Part shown: in pieces, positions 18,124-29,275 of the stretch | Layout: every line of letters begins with the position of its first letter | Numbering within the stretch: position 1 is the first letter of the stretch | NCBI GenBank assembly: GCA_903824595.1 | Contig: CAIJXH010000017.1 | Coordinates: 1-49,186, forward strand | From: an uncultured bacterium | GTDB lineage: Bacteria > Patescibacteriota > Minisyncoccia > Phycocordibacterales > UBA2100 | Reading direction: 5' to 3' | Length of the DNA stretch: 49,186 nucleotides | The notes under the pieces: model-generated | The model's input: the letters and a program-made list of their open reading frames with translations, nothing else | What the model was told of the DNA's origin: nothing | Database searches by the model: none | Made by a program: the position numbers and the translations under genes

Positions 18124-19185
18124 ATGGATTATACAGCTGTGTTGAAGAAATATGTGAACGTGCTCGTGCACGAAGGTGGGTCGGATCTCCATTTTTCTGC
18201 GGGTGCTCATCCTACCATCCGAGTGGCGGGCGCACTCATGCCAATGCTTAGGGAGCCCATTTTGACACGCGAAGATACGCTCGGATTTTCGAAGGCGCTC
18301 ATGACGTCAGATCAGGAGAAGCGTTTTTTGGAGAATCAGGAGGCGGATTTCGCCTATGAGAGTGAAGACAAGCTGCGTTTTCGTGGCAATGCTTTCTTTG
18401 AACGGGGTTCGGTCGCTGTGGCGCTTCGACTCATTTCAAATGACATCAAAACATTCCAGGAATTGAATCTTCCAGACATCCTTGCGACATTTGCTCGCAA
18501 ATCACAGGGGTTTTTCCTTGTGGTTGGTCCGGTGGGACAGGGCAAGACGACCACGCTTGCGTCTATGGTCGAGCTCATCAATGCCGAGCGCGCGGAACAC
18601 ATTGTGACCATTGAGGATCCTATCGAATATATCTTTGAGCCGAAACAATCACTCATTGATCAACGCGAAGTACGCATCGACACAAAAGATTTTCCGACCG
18701 CACTCATGTCTGCGTTTCGACAAGACATCGACGTGCTTTTTGTGGGAGAAATGCGTGGACCAGAAACAATGGCAGCTGCGGTGACTGCTGCCGAAACGGG
18801 GCATTTGGTTTTCTCAACCATGCATACCAACGACGCCGCCCAGACAGTTGATCGAATTATTGATACGTTTCCTTCTGCACAACAAGATCAAATACGACTT
18901 CAGCTCGCGGCTTCTCTTTCGGGTATATTCAGTCAACGTCTTGTCCCACGCATCTCTGGCGGACTCATCCCGACGTATGAATTACTCATCAACACAAAAG
19001 CAGTCGCCAACCTTATTCGTGAGAAACGAACGCACGAGATTCCTACGGTCATTGAAACGGGTATGTCCGAGGGCATGATCGATATGAATCGCACGCTTGC
19101 CGAATTGGCGACACGGGGCGATATTTCTATAGAGAGTGCCTACCAGTACTCGCTCAATCCAAACGCGCTCCAGCGTCTTCTGTAA
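18124..19185 (+). CDS. pilT: Type IV pilus twitching motility ATPase PilT
   Basis: SDLHFSAGAHPTIRVAG, GPVGQGKTTTLASM, AFRQDIDVLFVGEMRGPETMAAAVTAAETGHLVFSTMHTNDAAQTVDRIIDTFP. Confidence 0.93.
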   Translation: MDYTAVLKKYVNVLVHEGGSDLHFSAGAHPTIRVAGALMPMLREPILTREDTLGFSKALMTSDQEKRFLENQEADFAYESEDKLRFRGNAFFERGSVAVALRLISNDIKTFQELNLPDILATFARKSQGFFLVVGPVGQGKTTTLASMVELINAERAEHIVTIEDPIEYIFEPKQSLIDQREVRIDTKDFPTALMSAFRQDIDVLFVGEMRGPETMAAAVTAAETGHLVFSTMHTNDAAQTVDRIIDTFPSAQQDQIRLQLAASLSGIFSQRLVPRISGGLIPTYELLINTKAVANLIREKRTHEIPTVIETGMSEGMIDMNRTLAELATRGDISIESAYQYSLNPNALQRLL

Positions 19186-19192
19186 TCGAGTT

Positions 19193-20404
19193 ATGGCAAT
19201 CTTCACCTACCAAGCTATTGATTCCGACGGGAGCAAACGAGAAGGCTCTATCGAGGCTGTTTCGATAGACGTTGCGATCACGGCGCTTCAGCGTCGAGGG
19301 CTGGTCATATCGACCATCAATCCAGAGAAGCCGAAAGCAGCCAATTTCTCAATGAACATTCGTTGGTTTGAGAGTGTAAAAAACGAAGATGTTGTCATAC
19401 TTTCACGTCAGATAACGACCCTTTTTGAAGCACAAGTATCGGCGTTGCGTGCGTTTCAGCTGCTTTCGAGTGAAGCACGTACGCCATTGCTTGGAGAAAA
19501 GCTCTCTGCTATCGCTGGTGATATACAGAACGGTCTTTCAATATCGGTCGCGCTGTCTCATCATCCTGATGTGTTTACGCCGTTTTATGTCAACATGGTG
19601 AAAGCGGGTGAAGAAACAGGTAAGCTCGACGAAACATTCGCATTCTTGGCGGATTACCTCGATCGAAACTACGAAATCACAAAAAAAGCGAAGAACGCGC
19701 TCATCTATCCCGTATTTGTCCTCCTCACGTTTGGTATTGTGATGGTGCTGATGATGACACTCGTTATCCCGAAACTCGCCGACATGCTCGATTCTGCGGG
19801 GCAAGATATCCCCATCTACACAAAAGTGGTTATAGGATTGAGTCAGTTTATGACTCATTACATGGTGCTTTTTATTCTCTTGATTGTGATTAGTGGATTC
19901 TTCATATACCGATTGGCGCGTACGGAGCGCGGGTATGAATTGTTTTCTCGAGGGCGACTCGGAATACCTGTGGTGGGTGGCATCTATCAAAAATTGTTCC
20001 TTTCGCGTATTGCCGACAATCTCTCAACCATGCTGCGTAGTGGCGTGCAAATTATGCGCGGACTAGAAATCACTACCGAAGTAGTGGGTGATCCTGTGTA
20101 TGAGCGTGTGTTGCGTGAGACGGCAGCCGATGTGCGGATAGGACAGCCGCTCTCCGAGGCATTGCGGAAACATCCTGAAATTCCGGGCATTGTGCGCGTT
20201 ATGGTAAAAATAGGCGAAGAGACGGGTAATATGGGCAACGTGCTCGACACCATGGCAAAGTTTTATCGACGCGAGGTCAACAACGCCGTCGATACTCTTG
20301 TGGGGCTTATCGAACCACTCATGATCGTTGTCTTGGCGCTTGGCGTTGGTTTTCTTATTGCTGCAGTTCTCGTCCCAATCTACAACGTCGCGGCGACGTT
20401 CTAG
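19193..20404 (+). CDS. pilC: Type IV pilus platform protein PilC (GspF family)
   Basis: FTYQAIDSDGSKREGSIEA; VNMVKAGEETGKLDETF; KIGEETGNMGNVLDTMAKFY; LIEPLMIVVLALGVGFLIAAVLVPIY. Confidence 0.95.
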   Translation: MAIFTYQAIDSDGSKREGSIEAVSIDVAITALQRRGLVISTINPEKPKAANFSMNIRWFESVKNEDVVILSRQITTLFEAQVSALRAFQLLSSEARTPLLGEKLSAIAGDIQNGLSISVALSHHPDVFTPFYVNMVKAGEETGKLDETFAFLADYLDRNYEITKKAKNALIYPVFVLLTFGIVMVLMMTLVIPKLADMLDSAGQDIPIYTKVVIGLSQFMTHYMVLFILLIVISGFFIYRLARTERGYELFSRGRLGIPVVGGIYQKLFLSRIADNLSTMLRSGVQIMRGLEITTEVVGDPVYERVLRETAADVRIGQPLSEALRKHPEIPGIVRVMVKIGEETGNMGNVLDTMAKFYRREVNNAVDTLVGLIEPLMIVVLALGVGFLIAAVLVPIYNVAATF

Positions 20405-20518
20405 GGCTTGTAGGGGCTGTGTATAACTCCTTGCGTGAAACGCACGGGTCGCTACAATACGCTAGGTAACAGTCGTATATTATTTATTTTTATTTAGCCT
20501 CACGGCACAATCATAGCT

Positions 20519-20992
20519 ATGCATACAAAAAGCTCCCGCGGTTTCACCCTGATCGAACTCTTGGTGGTGATCGCCATTATCGGTATTCTTTCGTCAGTCG
20601 TTTTGGCTTCGCTCAATAGCGCCCGCTTGAAGGGACGTGATGCAGCGATCAAGGGAGCACTCAATTCTGCTCGCAGCCAAGCAGAACTGATCGCATCAAA
20701 CAACGGCGCATATTCGTCGGCTATTTGTACCGATACGACGATGACAGGCATCATTACCAATGCGAAGTCAAACTCCACTGCAACAGCAGCGGCAGCGGCT
20801 ATAAATACTACCATAGGTACAGCAGGATCGACTAACACCGCAACGTGTCATTCCGACGCCAATGGTTGGGGTATTGAAGTGCCGCTTCCGAGTGTTTCTG
20901 CAGGATCTACGTTCTTCTGTGTTGATTCAAAAGGATACTCTGGTGTTTTGGCTGCGACGTCTCTTGGAGCAAACGACGACGATTGTAACTAA
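20519..20992 (+). CDS. Type IV pilin, copy 1
   Basis: [33 protein letters not shown] class III leader. Confidence 0.95.
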   Translation: MHTKSSRGFTLIELLVVIAIIGILSSVVLASLNSARLKGRDAAIKGALNSARSQAELIASNNGAYSSAICTDTTMTGIITNAKSNSTATAAAAAINTTIGTAGSTNTATCHSDANGWGIEVPLPSVSAGSTFFCVDSKGYSGVLAATSLGANDDDCN

Positions 20993-21007
20993 CGTCTAGT
21001 TTATGTT

Positions 21008-21041
21008 GAAAAACACAGCTTCATACGAGGCTGTGTTTTTC
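21008..21041. terminator. Intrinsic terminator downstream of pilin 1
   Basis: GAAAAACACAGC...GCTGTGTTTTTC. Confidence 0.8.
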
Positions 21042-21144
21042 GTTATCATAAAGAGTATTCACAGTCCATACTTGTTACGGTAACTAGATGCACGTATAAT
21101 TCTACCTATTAGATGTTGTTTTAAAATTTCACTCGCAAAATTGT

Positions 21145-21612
21145 ATGCATACAAAAAGCTCCCGCGGTTTCACCCTGATCGAACTCTTGGTGGTGATCGC
21201 CATTATCGGTATCCTCTCATCGGTCGTCTTGGCGTCGCTCAACAGCGCCCGCTTGAAGGGACGTGATGCAGCGATCAAGCGCTCTCTCAGCTCAGCTCGC
21301 GGCCAAGCAGAATTACTGGCATCAAACAATGGCGCATATTCGTCGGCTATTTGTACTGATGCGACACTTGTTGGTATTCTCAACAGTGCGAAATCAAATT
21401 CTGATGCAACTACTGCAGGGGCAGCAATCAATACGAGTGCGGCAGGAGGAGCGGGCAAGCTGACGTGTCATGCTGATGCGAATGGCTGGGCGATTGATGT
21501 CCCTCTGGTGAATGTGAGCGGTACGTTCTTCTGTGTTGATTCTCTTGGGAATGCGACGACTACCGTTGGATCGTTCCTCGCTTCCTCCGCTACTGACGAA
21601 GATTGCAAATAG
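21145..21612 (+). CDS. Type IV pilin, copy 2
   Basis: Same N-terminus as copy 1; conserved [25 protein letters not shown]. Confidence 0.95.
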   Translation: MHTKSSRGFTLIELLVVIAIIGILSSVVLASLNSARLKGRDAAIKRSLSSARGQAELLASNNGAYSSAICTDATLVGILNSAKSNSDATTAGAAINTSAAGGAGKLTCHADANGWAIDVPLVNVSGTFFCVDSLGNATTTVGSFLASSATDEDCK

Positions 21613-21720
21613 CGTCTGATGATTGCTATCCACTTCTGGAAAATTGGACGCTTGTGCACGGTGGCTCTAGCAGTACAATGAATGACAGGTTATCAACATT
21701 ATTTGTAATATACATCGTCT

Positions 21721-22185
21721 ATGCATACAAAAAGCTCCCGCGGTTTCACCCTGATCGAACTCTTGGTGGTGATCGCCATTATCGGTATCTTGTCATCAGT
21801 CGTCTTGGCGTCGCTCAACGTGGCTCGCAAAAAAGGACGCGACGCTCGTCGCATTGCCGACATCAGTCAAATCAAGACCGCTCTTGAGCTGTACTACGAC
21901 GCAAACAGTCAATATCCTACGACCCTTGCGCCGCTTACGGCAAGTAATTACATCCAGGTAGTGCCAACCGATCCGAGCACAAATACCGCATACTCATATG
22001 CTGCATTGCAGGGTGGTGCTTCGTCGGTGGCGACTTGTGGAGGATATCACTTGGGTGCAACTCTCGAAGACTCGAGTAATTCCGCGCTCACCAACGATAT
22101 CGACGCACCGGCAAGCGATACAGTGTGCACAAACGGCGGCACCAACTTCTCGGGTACCGATCCTGTGTATGACGTAAAGCAGTAG
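21721..22185 (+). CDS. Type IV pilin, copy 3 (GspG-like body)
   Basis: Same N-terminus, different body: RKKGRDARRIADISQIKTALELYYDANSQYPTTLAPL. Confidence 0.95.
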   Translation: MHTKSSRGFTLIELLVVIAIIGILSSVVLASLNVARKKGRDARRIADISQIKTALELYYDANSQYPTTLAPLTASNYIQVVPTDPSTNTAYSYAALQGGASSVATCGGYHLGATLEDSSNSALTNDIDAPASDTVCTNGGTNFSGTDPVYDVKQ

Positions 22186-22209
22186 GAGGAGATAGAAATA
22201 CACAACACG

Positions 22210-22240
22210 GCACAAACCCCGCCTCGCGCGGGGTTTGTGC
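22210..22240. terminator. Strong hairpin, probable terminator between pilin 3 and prepilin peptidase
   Basis: GCACAAACCCCGC-CTCGC-GCGGGGTTTGTGC, 13-bp perfect stem. Confidence 0.65.
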
Positions 22241-22255
22241 TGATATACTGGAAGC

Positions 22256-23074
22256 ATGACGTTTGTCGCGTATGGCGTTTTTGGACTCATCATAGGAAGC
22301 TTTCTCAACGTCCTTATTCTGCGTCATGGAGAACGATCGGTCGCGGGGAGGAGCGCGTGCATGTCGTGCCACACGGATCTTGCGTGGTACGACCTCGTCC
22401 CCATTATGTCGTGGGTGGTGTTGCGCGGAAAATGCCGCATGTGTCGAGCGTCTATCTCGATACAATATCCATTAGTCGAAGCGATCACGGGAGTGGTGTT
22501 TGGGGTGATAGGGTACGCGTCGTTGCCGTTGTCTCTCACGATACTGGCGTTGCCTGTTGCGGCGCTCCTTGTTGCAATAGGCGTGTATGACATGCGTCAT
22601 TTGCTCATTCCTGACCTCTGGGCGTATGGATGCGCGGCATGTGCGTTTGCGGGTGCGTGTATGGCAGTATGGAGCGGATATGTAGCAATAGGGGTGCCCT
22701 TGCTCATGATAGAAGGTTTCGTAACCGCATTGCCGCTGTTTATTTTCTGGCTGGTCTCTCGCGGTACGTGGATGGGTTTGGGTGATGCGAAGCTCGCGTT
22801 GTCGTTTGGGTGGTTACTCGGCATACAGGCTGGTCTCTATGCGGTGTTTGCCGCGTTTGTCATAGGCGCGATAGTGAGTGTGGTGTTGCTTGGAATGTCG
22901 TCACGCGGCGGACGATGGATATGGGCGCGAATGCACATCGGATGTGTAGGTGCCGATACATCGGCGTGGACTATGCAAAGCGAGATTCCGTTTGGTCCGT
23001 TTCTCGTACTTAGCTGTTTTTTGACATGGTTTGCGATGCTCTATGGCATTGCGCTTCCTTTTTTTCCATGGTGA
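22256..23074 (+). CDS. pilD: Prepilin peptidase PilD (A24 family)
   Basis: GLIIGSFLNVLILR, CMSCHTDLAWYDLVPIMSWVVLRGKCRMC, YPLVEAITG, GLGDAKLALSFGWLLG. Confidence 0.93.
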   Translation: MTFVAYGVFGLIIGSFLNVLILRHGERSVAGRSACMSCHTDLAWYDLVPIMSWVVLRGKCRMCRASISIQYPLVEAITGVVFGVIGYASLPLSLTILALPVAALLVAIGVYDMRHLLIPDLWAYGCAACAFAGACMAVWSGYVAIGVPLLMIEGFVTALPLFIFWLVSRGTWMGLGDAKLALSFGWLLGIQAGLYAVFAAFVIGAIVSVVLLGMSSRGGRWIWARMHIGCVGADTSAWTMQSEIPFGPFLVLSCFLTWFAMLYGIALPFFPW

Positions 23075-23080
23075 CAGCTT

Positions 23081-23130
23081 GGTACATATCCACTCGCGAC
23101 ACAATGCTCCGAGATCGGGATTTGTCTGCT
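23081..23130. repeat. Diverged half-copy of the 17945-17994 repeat, overlapping pseudopilin start
   Basis: GGTACATATCCACTCGCGACACAATGCTCCGAGATCGGGATTTGTCTGCT aligns with 17945-17994 at about 42/50 by eye. Confidence 0.75.
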
Positions 23131-23730
23131 TCTTCGCGGCGTGGTTTCTCACTCGTCGAGCTTCTCGTGGTGATCGGTATATTTACTATCGTGACGTCGC
23201 TCACTTTGGCAAATTACAACCAATTTGGCGGGCACGTTGTGCTCGGTAATCTCGCGTATGACGTTGCATTGTCGGTGCGCAAAGCGCAGACGTATGGTAT
23301 TGCCGTGCGGAGGTACGGTACCGATAATTTCAATGTAGGATACGGAATGCACTTTGACAGCGCGCATCCGACATCGTATGCATTGTTTGCCGATGTCGCA
23401 GAAAGTAATAACGGCGTGGGAGATGGCATGTACGATCCTTCGACCGAATTGGTGGAAACGCGCACGTTCAATCGTGGATATGCGATTGTGAATTTGTGCG
23501 AGACGCATGATGAAAATGACAGTGAACGAGAGACATGCGGACTCTCTTCGCTTGATATTGTTTTTAGACACCCAGAATCCGACGCGTATATCAACCCGAA
23601 TCAGTCGACGTGTACGGTAGTGCGCACGGATGGATGTAGCGTACGTGCGCGCGTCGTCATTCAGTCTCCAAAGGGTGATCAAGCGAGTGTTATCATTGAT
23701 CAATCAGGGCAGATTGTCGTCCAACATTAG
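23104..23730 (+). CDS. Pseudopilin (GspH/FimT-like)
   Basis: SSRRGFSLVELLVVIGIFTIVTSLTLANYNQF. Confidence 0.85.
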   Translation: MLRDRDLSASSRRGFSLVELLVVIGIFTIVTSLTLANYNQFGGHVVLGNLAYDVALSVRKAQTYGIAVRRYGTDNFNVGYGMHFDSAHPTSYALFADVAESNNGVGDGMYDPSTELVETRTFNRGYAIVNLCETHDENDSERETCGLSSLDIVFRHPESDAYINPNQSTCTVVRTDGCSVRARVVIQSPKGDQASVIIDQSGQIVVQH

Positions 23731-23731
23731 T

Positions 23732-24331
23732 ATGATTACATCTCTTGTTGCATCACGAAATGGTTTGCAGAGTGCGGGTATGCGTGGTTTTACGCTCGTC
23801 GAAATGATTGTCGCCGTCGGTCTTTTCACGGTGGTGATGATGATCTCGATAGGGTCGCTTCTATCGCTGTTGCACGCGTCGCGTAAGGCGCAATCTATTG
23901 AAGCGGTTGTAGACAACCTCAATGTTGCGGTGGATAGTATGGCGCGCGCCATTCGTTTGGGTTCGGAATACCACTGCGGCGGAGGACTTTATTCTGTGAC
24001 GCAGGACTGCCGCGAAGGAGATAGTACGGTTGCATTTTTGCCGAATGGAAAAGACGTGTCATCTCCACGTACGGTGTATCACTACAACGCAGTGCTCAAG
24101 CGCATCGAAAGATCGGTGGATTCTGGTGTGACGTGGGTTCCTATTACCGCTTCAAACGTATCTATCACCAGCGCCGCATTCTATGTGGTTGGATCTGATC
24201 ATAGTGAAAGCGACAACGTACAGCCGAAAGTTATTATCGACATACAAGGAAGCGCGGGAATTGAGGGGGATCCAATGGCGAGTACGTTCCATGTGCAAGC
24301 TTCAGCGGTACAGCGACTTCTTGATATATGA
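23732..24331 (+). CDS. Pseudopilin (PilW/GspJ-like)
   Basis: GMRGFTLVEMIVAVGLFTVVMMISIGSLLSLLHASRKAQ. Confidence 0.85.
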   Translation: MITSLVASRNGLQSAGMRGFTLVEMIVAVGLFTVVMMISIGSLLSLLHASRKAQSIEAVVDNLNVAVDSMARAIRLGSEYHCGGGLYSVTQDCREGDSTVAFLPNGKDVSSPRTVYHYNAVLKRIERSVDSGVTWVPITASNVSITSAAFYVVGSDHSESDNVQPKVIIDIQGSAGIEGDPMASTFHVQASAVQRLLDI

Positions 24332-24852
24332 GAGGATTTACTATCGTAGAGACGTTGGTTGCTGTATCACTGCTTACGATAGCGATTGTGGTTCCTATGT
24401 CGCTTGCATCACAAAGTCTCTCGGTTTCGTATTATGCGCGCGATCAAATGATAGCGTTTCATTTGGCTCAAGAGGCGTTTGAGACGATACGAGAACAGCG
24501 CGATACTAATATTTTGAGTATTGCCCGCGGAGTCGGGAATCCTGATTTGCTTGGAGGAATTCCTGCAACCGATGATAGTCCGTTCATTGTGGATGCTCTT
24601 ACTGATGTGATGACGCCGTGCGGTGCGACGTGTCCTGCTCTTCAGACCAATGGATCGTTATATGGATATAACAGTGGATGGACAGACACTAACTTCACTC
24701 GTACCGTGCGGGCACACTATGTGGGCAGTGGTACTAATGAAGTGAAAGTCACGGTGACGGTGTCATGGCACACGGGTGCGTTTCAAACGCGTACCGTGAC
24801 AATCTCCGAGAGCTTCTTTCGATGGGTTGAAGATGGAAGCGCGGCTACATAA
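24328..24852 (+). CDS. Pseudopilin (PilV/GspI-like)
   Basis: MRGFTIVETLVAVSLLTIAIVVPMSLASQ; overlaps upstream stop. Confidence 0.85.
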   Translation: MRGFTIVETLVAVSLLTIAIVVPMSLASQSLSVSYYARDQMIAFHLAQEAFETIREQRDTNILSIARGVGNPDLLGGIPATDDSPFIVDALTDVMTPCGATCPALQTNGSLYGYNSGWTDTNFTRTVRAHYVGSGTNEVKVTVTVSWHTGAFQTRTVTISESFFRWVEDGSAAT

Positions 24853-24858
24853 TCATCT

Positions 24859-25371
24859 ATGCGTATCATAATAAAACATCACGTCGGGCAGCGAGGATTC
24901 ACACTTCTTCTTGCGGCACTCGTGTCATCGATCGTGCTTGCGATCGGAGTGTCTCTTTCTGAATTGGCGCAGAAATCAATAGTGCTCTCTTCTCTTGGAC
25001 GTGATTCGCAGGTTGCATTTGCGGCAGCTGATTCTGGATTGGAATGTGCGCTGTATTGGGATATGCGAAAAAATTTGTTCCAAATCGGAGTAGCCCCTAC
25101 GCTTGATCCAGCGCCTTCGTGCGATGGGCAAAACATCAGTGTGTCTGTAACGAATGGCGATCGGTCGACGTATCCGTACACACTTTCTTTTCAATTTGCA
25201 CCGACAAGCAATGGGGTGTCGTATTGCGCTCGCGTCTCGATAACAAAAACAACGAATATGAGTACGGGAGGAATCACAAGTGTTGTTCACAGCGATGGAT
25301 TCAGTACTGATTGCGACTCGATCTCGACATCGCAGCGCGCGTTACAGCGCAGTATTGAATTGCGTTACTGA
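24859..25371 (+). CDS. PilX-like pilus accessory protein
   Basis: QRGFTLLLAALVSSIVLAIGVSLSELAQKS; SQVAFAAADSGLECALYWD. Confidence 0.8.
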   Translation: MRIIIKHHVGQRGFTLLLAALVSSIVLAIGVSLSELAQKSIVLSSLGRDSQVAFAAADSGLECALYWDMRKNLFQIGVAPTLDPAPSCDGQNISVSVTNGDRSTYPYTLSFQFAPTSNGVSYCARVSITKTTNMSTGGITSVVHSDGFSTDCDSISTSQRALQRSIELRY

Positions 25372-25374
25372 TGA

Positions 25375-27471
<2,097 letters not shown>

Positions 27472-27546
27472 ACGATAGGACGTGATTAAGAGGTGTTGCG
27501 GTGTACTATTTTTGCGCCGCGCATGATTCCTCCGTATAATGTCCAG

Positions 27547-27855
27547 ATGAATGCGCAAATGCCCGAGTTGTCGATCAGTGATGTGAAGAAGGTTGCTGCG
27601 TTGGCGAGTTTGCCGGTGTCGGACGCGCTCGCGGAGAAATTCCGCCCGCAGTTGCTTTCGGTGCTTGGGTTTGTGGGGGAGATTGGGACGCTCGATACGG
27701 AAGGCGTGGTGGAGACATCGCAAGTGACGGGACTTGAGAATATTTACCGCGAGGATGTGGTGGAAGAATCGAGTATGTTTACACAGAAAGAAGCACTGCA
27801 AAACGCGAAGCGCACGCACAATGGGTATTTCGTGGTGAAAGCCGTCATCGAATAA
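27547..27855 (+). CDS. gatC: Asp/Glu-tRNA amidotransferase subunit C
   Basis: ISDVKKVAALASLPVS...; followed by gatA and gatB. Confidence 0.88.
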   Translation: MNAQMPELSISDVKKVAALASLPVSDALAEKFRPQLLSVLGFVGEIGTLDTEGVVETSQVTGLENIYREDVVEESSMFTQKEALQNAKRTHNGYFVVKAVIE

Positions 27856-27856
27856 T

Positions 27857-29275
27857 ATGTTGCTCGACCTTTCAATTCGGGAATTGCAGGCAGGATTGGC
27901 AGCCAAGAAATTTTCAAGCGAGGATCTCGTGCGCAAGTGCTACGAAAATATCGCCCGCGAGCAGCCGCGTACCAATGCGTTCATCACCATCGTCGACAAA
28001 GAAACAGCGCTCAAAGAAGCGAAGGAGAAAGATGCGGCGCGGACTCCGTCCGCGCCGCCCCTCTACGGCATCCCATTTGTATTGAAAGATTCGTTTGCGA
28101 CGCGCGGCATCCGCACTACCTGTGCTTCAAACGTGCTTCGCGATTTCATTCCGCCGTACGACGCGACCGTGTATCGCAGGCTCCGCGAAGCGGGTGCAAT
28201 TCTGATCGGAAAAATGAACATGGATGCGTGGGGACACGGCGGCAGTTCGGAGAACACCGACTTTGGCGCGGTGCGCAATCCGTGGGATATTGAGCGAGTG
28301 CCCGGCGGCTCGAGTGGTGGGTGTGCGGCGGGTGTCGCGGTGCGCATGGCGGCATTTGCAATCGGCGAAGACACGGGCGGCTCGATCCGCAATCCGTCGG
28401 CATGGTGCAACACCACAGGACTCAAGGTTACCTACGGTCGCGTCTCTCGCTATGGATGTGTGGCATACGCGTCGTCGTTCGATACAGTGGGTCCGATGGG
28501 GAAATCGGTGGAGGATTGTGCGGCGATATTGGAAGCGACGGCGGGGAACGATCTGCACGATGCGACGAGCGCTCCTGTACCAGTGCCTTCGTACACCGCA
28601 GAACTTGCGGGTGCGGAATCATTCATCAAAGACAAGACAATCGGCGTTCCGCGAGAATTGTTTGGCGAAGGACTCGATCCGGAGATTCGCGCAAGTATCA
28701 TGGCGAGCATTGATGTGCTGAAAGGTCTCGGCATGCAGGTAAAGGAGCTTTCTATGCCGCTTTTCGACTACGGGCTTCCGGTGTACTACCTCATTGCACC
28801 GAGCGAGACGAGCTCCAATCTTGCACGCTACGACGGTGTGCGCTACGGAGGCGATCGCAGTAATTTTACGGAAGAAACAATGCGTCGCATTATGATCGGC
28901 ACCTACGCGCTTTCCGCTGGATACTACGATGCCTATTACCGCAAGGCGCAAAAGGCGCGCACGCTTTTCATTGCAGAATACAAACGTCTCCTCTCCGAGT
29001 GTGACGTACTCGTCATGCCAGTCAATCCGACCGTCGCACCAAAAGTGGGCGAACTCATGGCAGATCCGCTTGCCAATCTTCTCGCCGACGTGTACACCGT
29101 TTCGATCAATCCTGTCGGCGTGCCATCGCTCGCGGTGCCGTCGGGATTCACCAAAGCAGGATTGCCGATTGGTATGCAGATCGTGGGGAAGATGTTTGCC
29201 GAGTCGCTGCTGTTTCAGATCGGGCACGCATTCCAATCAGAGACGGATTATCACACTCGCGCACCCAAGGTATGA
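27857..29275 (+). CDS. gatA: Asp/Glu-tRNA amidotransferase subunit A
   Basis: GIPFVLKDSFATRGIRTTCASNVL; VPGGSSGGCAAGVAVRMAAFAIGEDTGGSIRNPSAWCNTTGLK. Confidence 0.97.
   Translation: MLLDLSIRELQAGLAAKKFSSEDLVRKCYENIAREQPRTNAFITIVDKETALKEAKEKDAARTPSAPPLYGIPFVLKDSFATRGIRTTCASNVLRDFIPPYDATVYRRLREAGAILIGKMNMDAWGHGGSSENTDFGAVRNPWDIERVPGGSSGGCAAGVAVRMAAFAIGEDTGGSIRNPSAWCNTTGLKVTYGRVSRYGCVAYASSFDTVGPMGKSVEDCAAILEATAGNDLHDATSAPVPVPSYTAELAGAESFIKDKTIGVPRELFGEGLDPEIRASIMASIDVLKGLGMQVKELSMPLFDYGLPVYYLIAPSETSSNLARYDGVRYGGDRSNFTEETMRRIMIGTYALSAGYYDAYYRKAQKARTLFIAEYKRLLSECDVLVMPVNPTVAPKVGELMADPLANLLADVYTVSINPVGVPSLAVPSGFTKAGLPIGMQIVGKMFAESLLFQIGHAFQSETDYHTRAPKV

Noticed and set aside
17839-18210. Minus-strand ORF (NPDLGESCRDGIRTRLS in the overlapping frame)
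   Set aside because: Spurious translation of the MITE-like repeat; the same phrase recurs antisense to the 23081 copy
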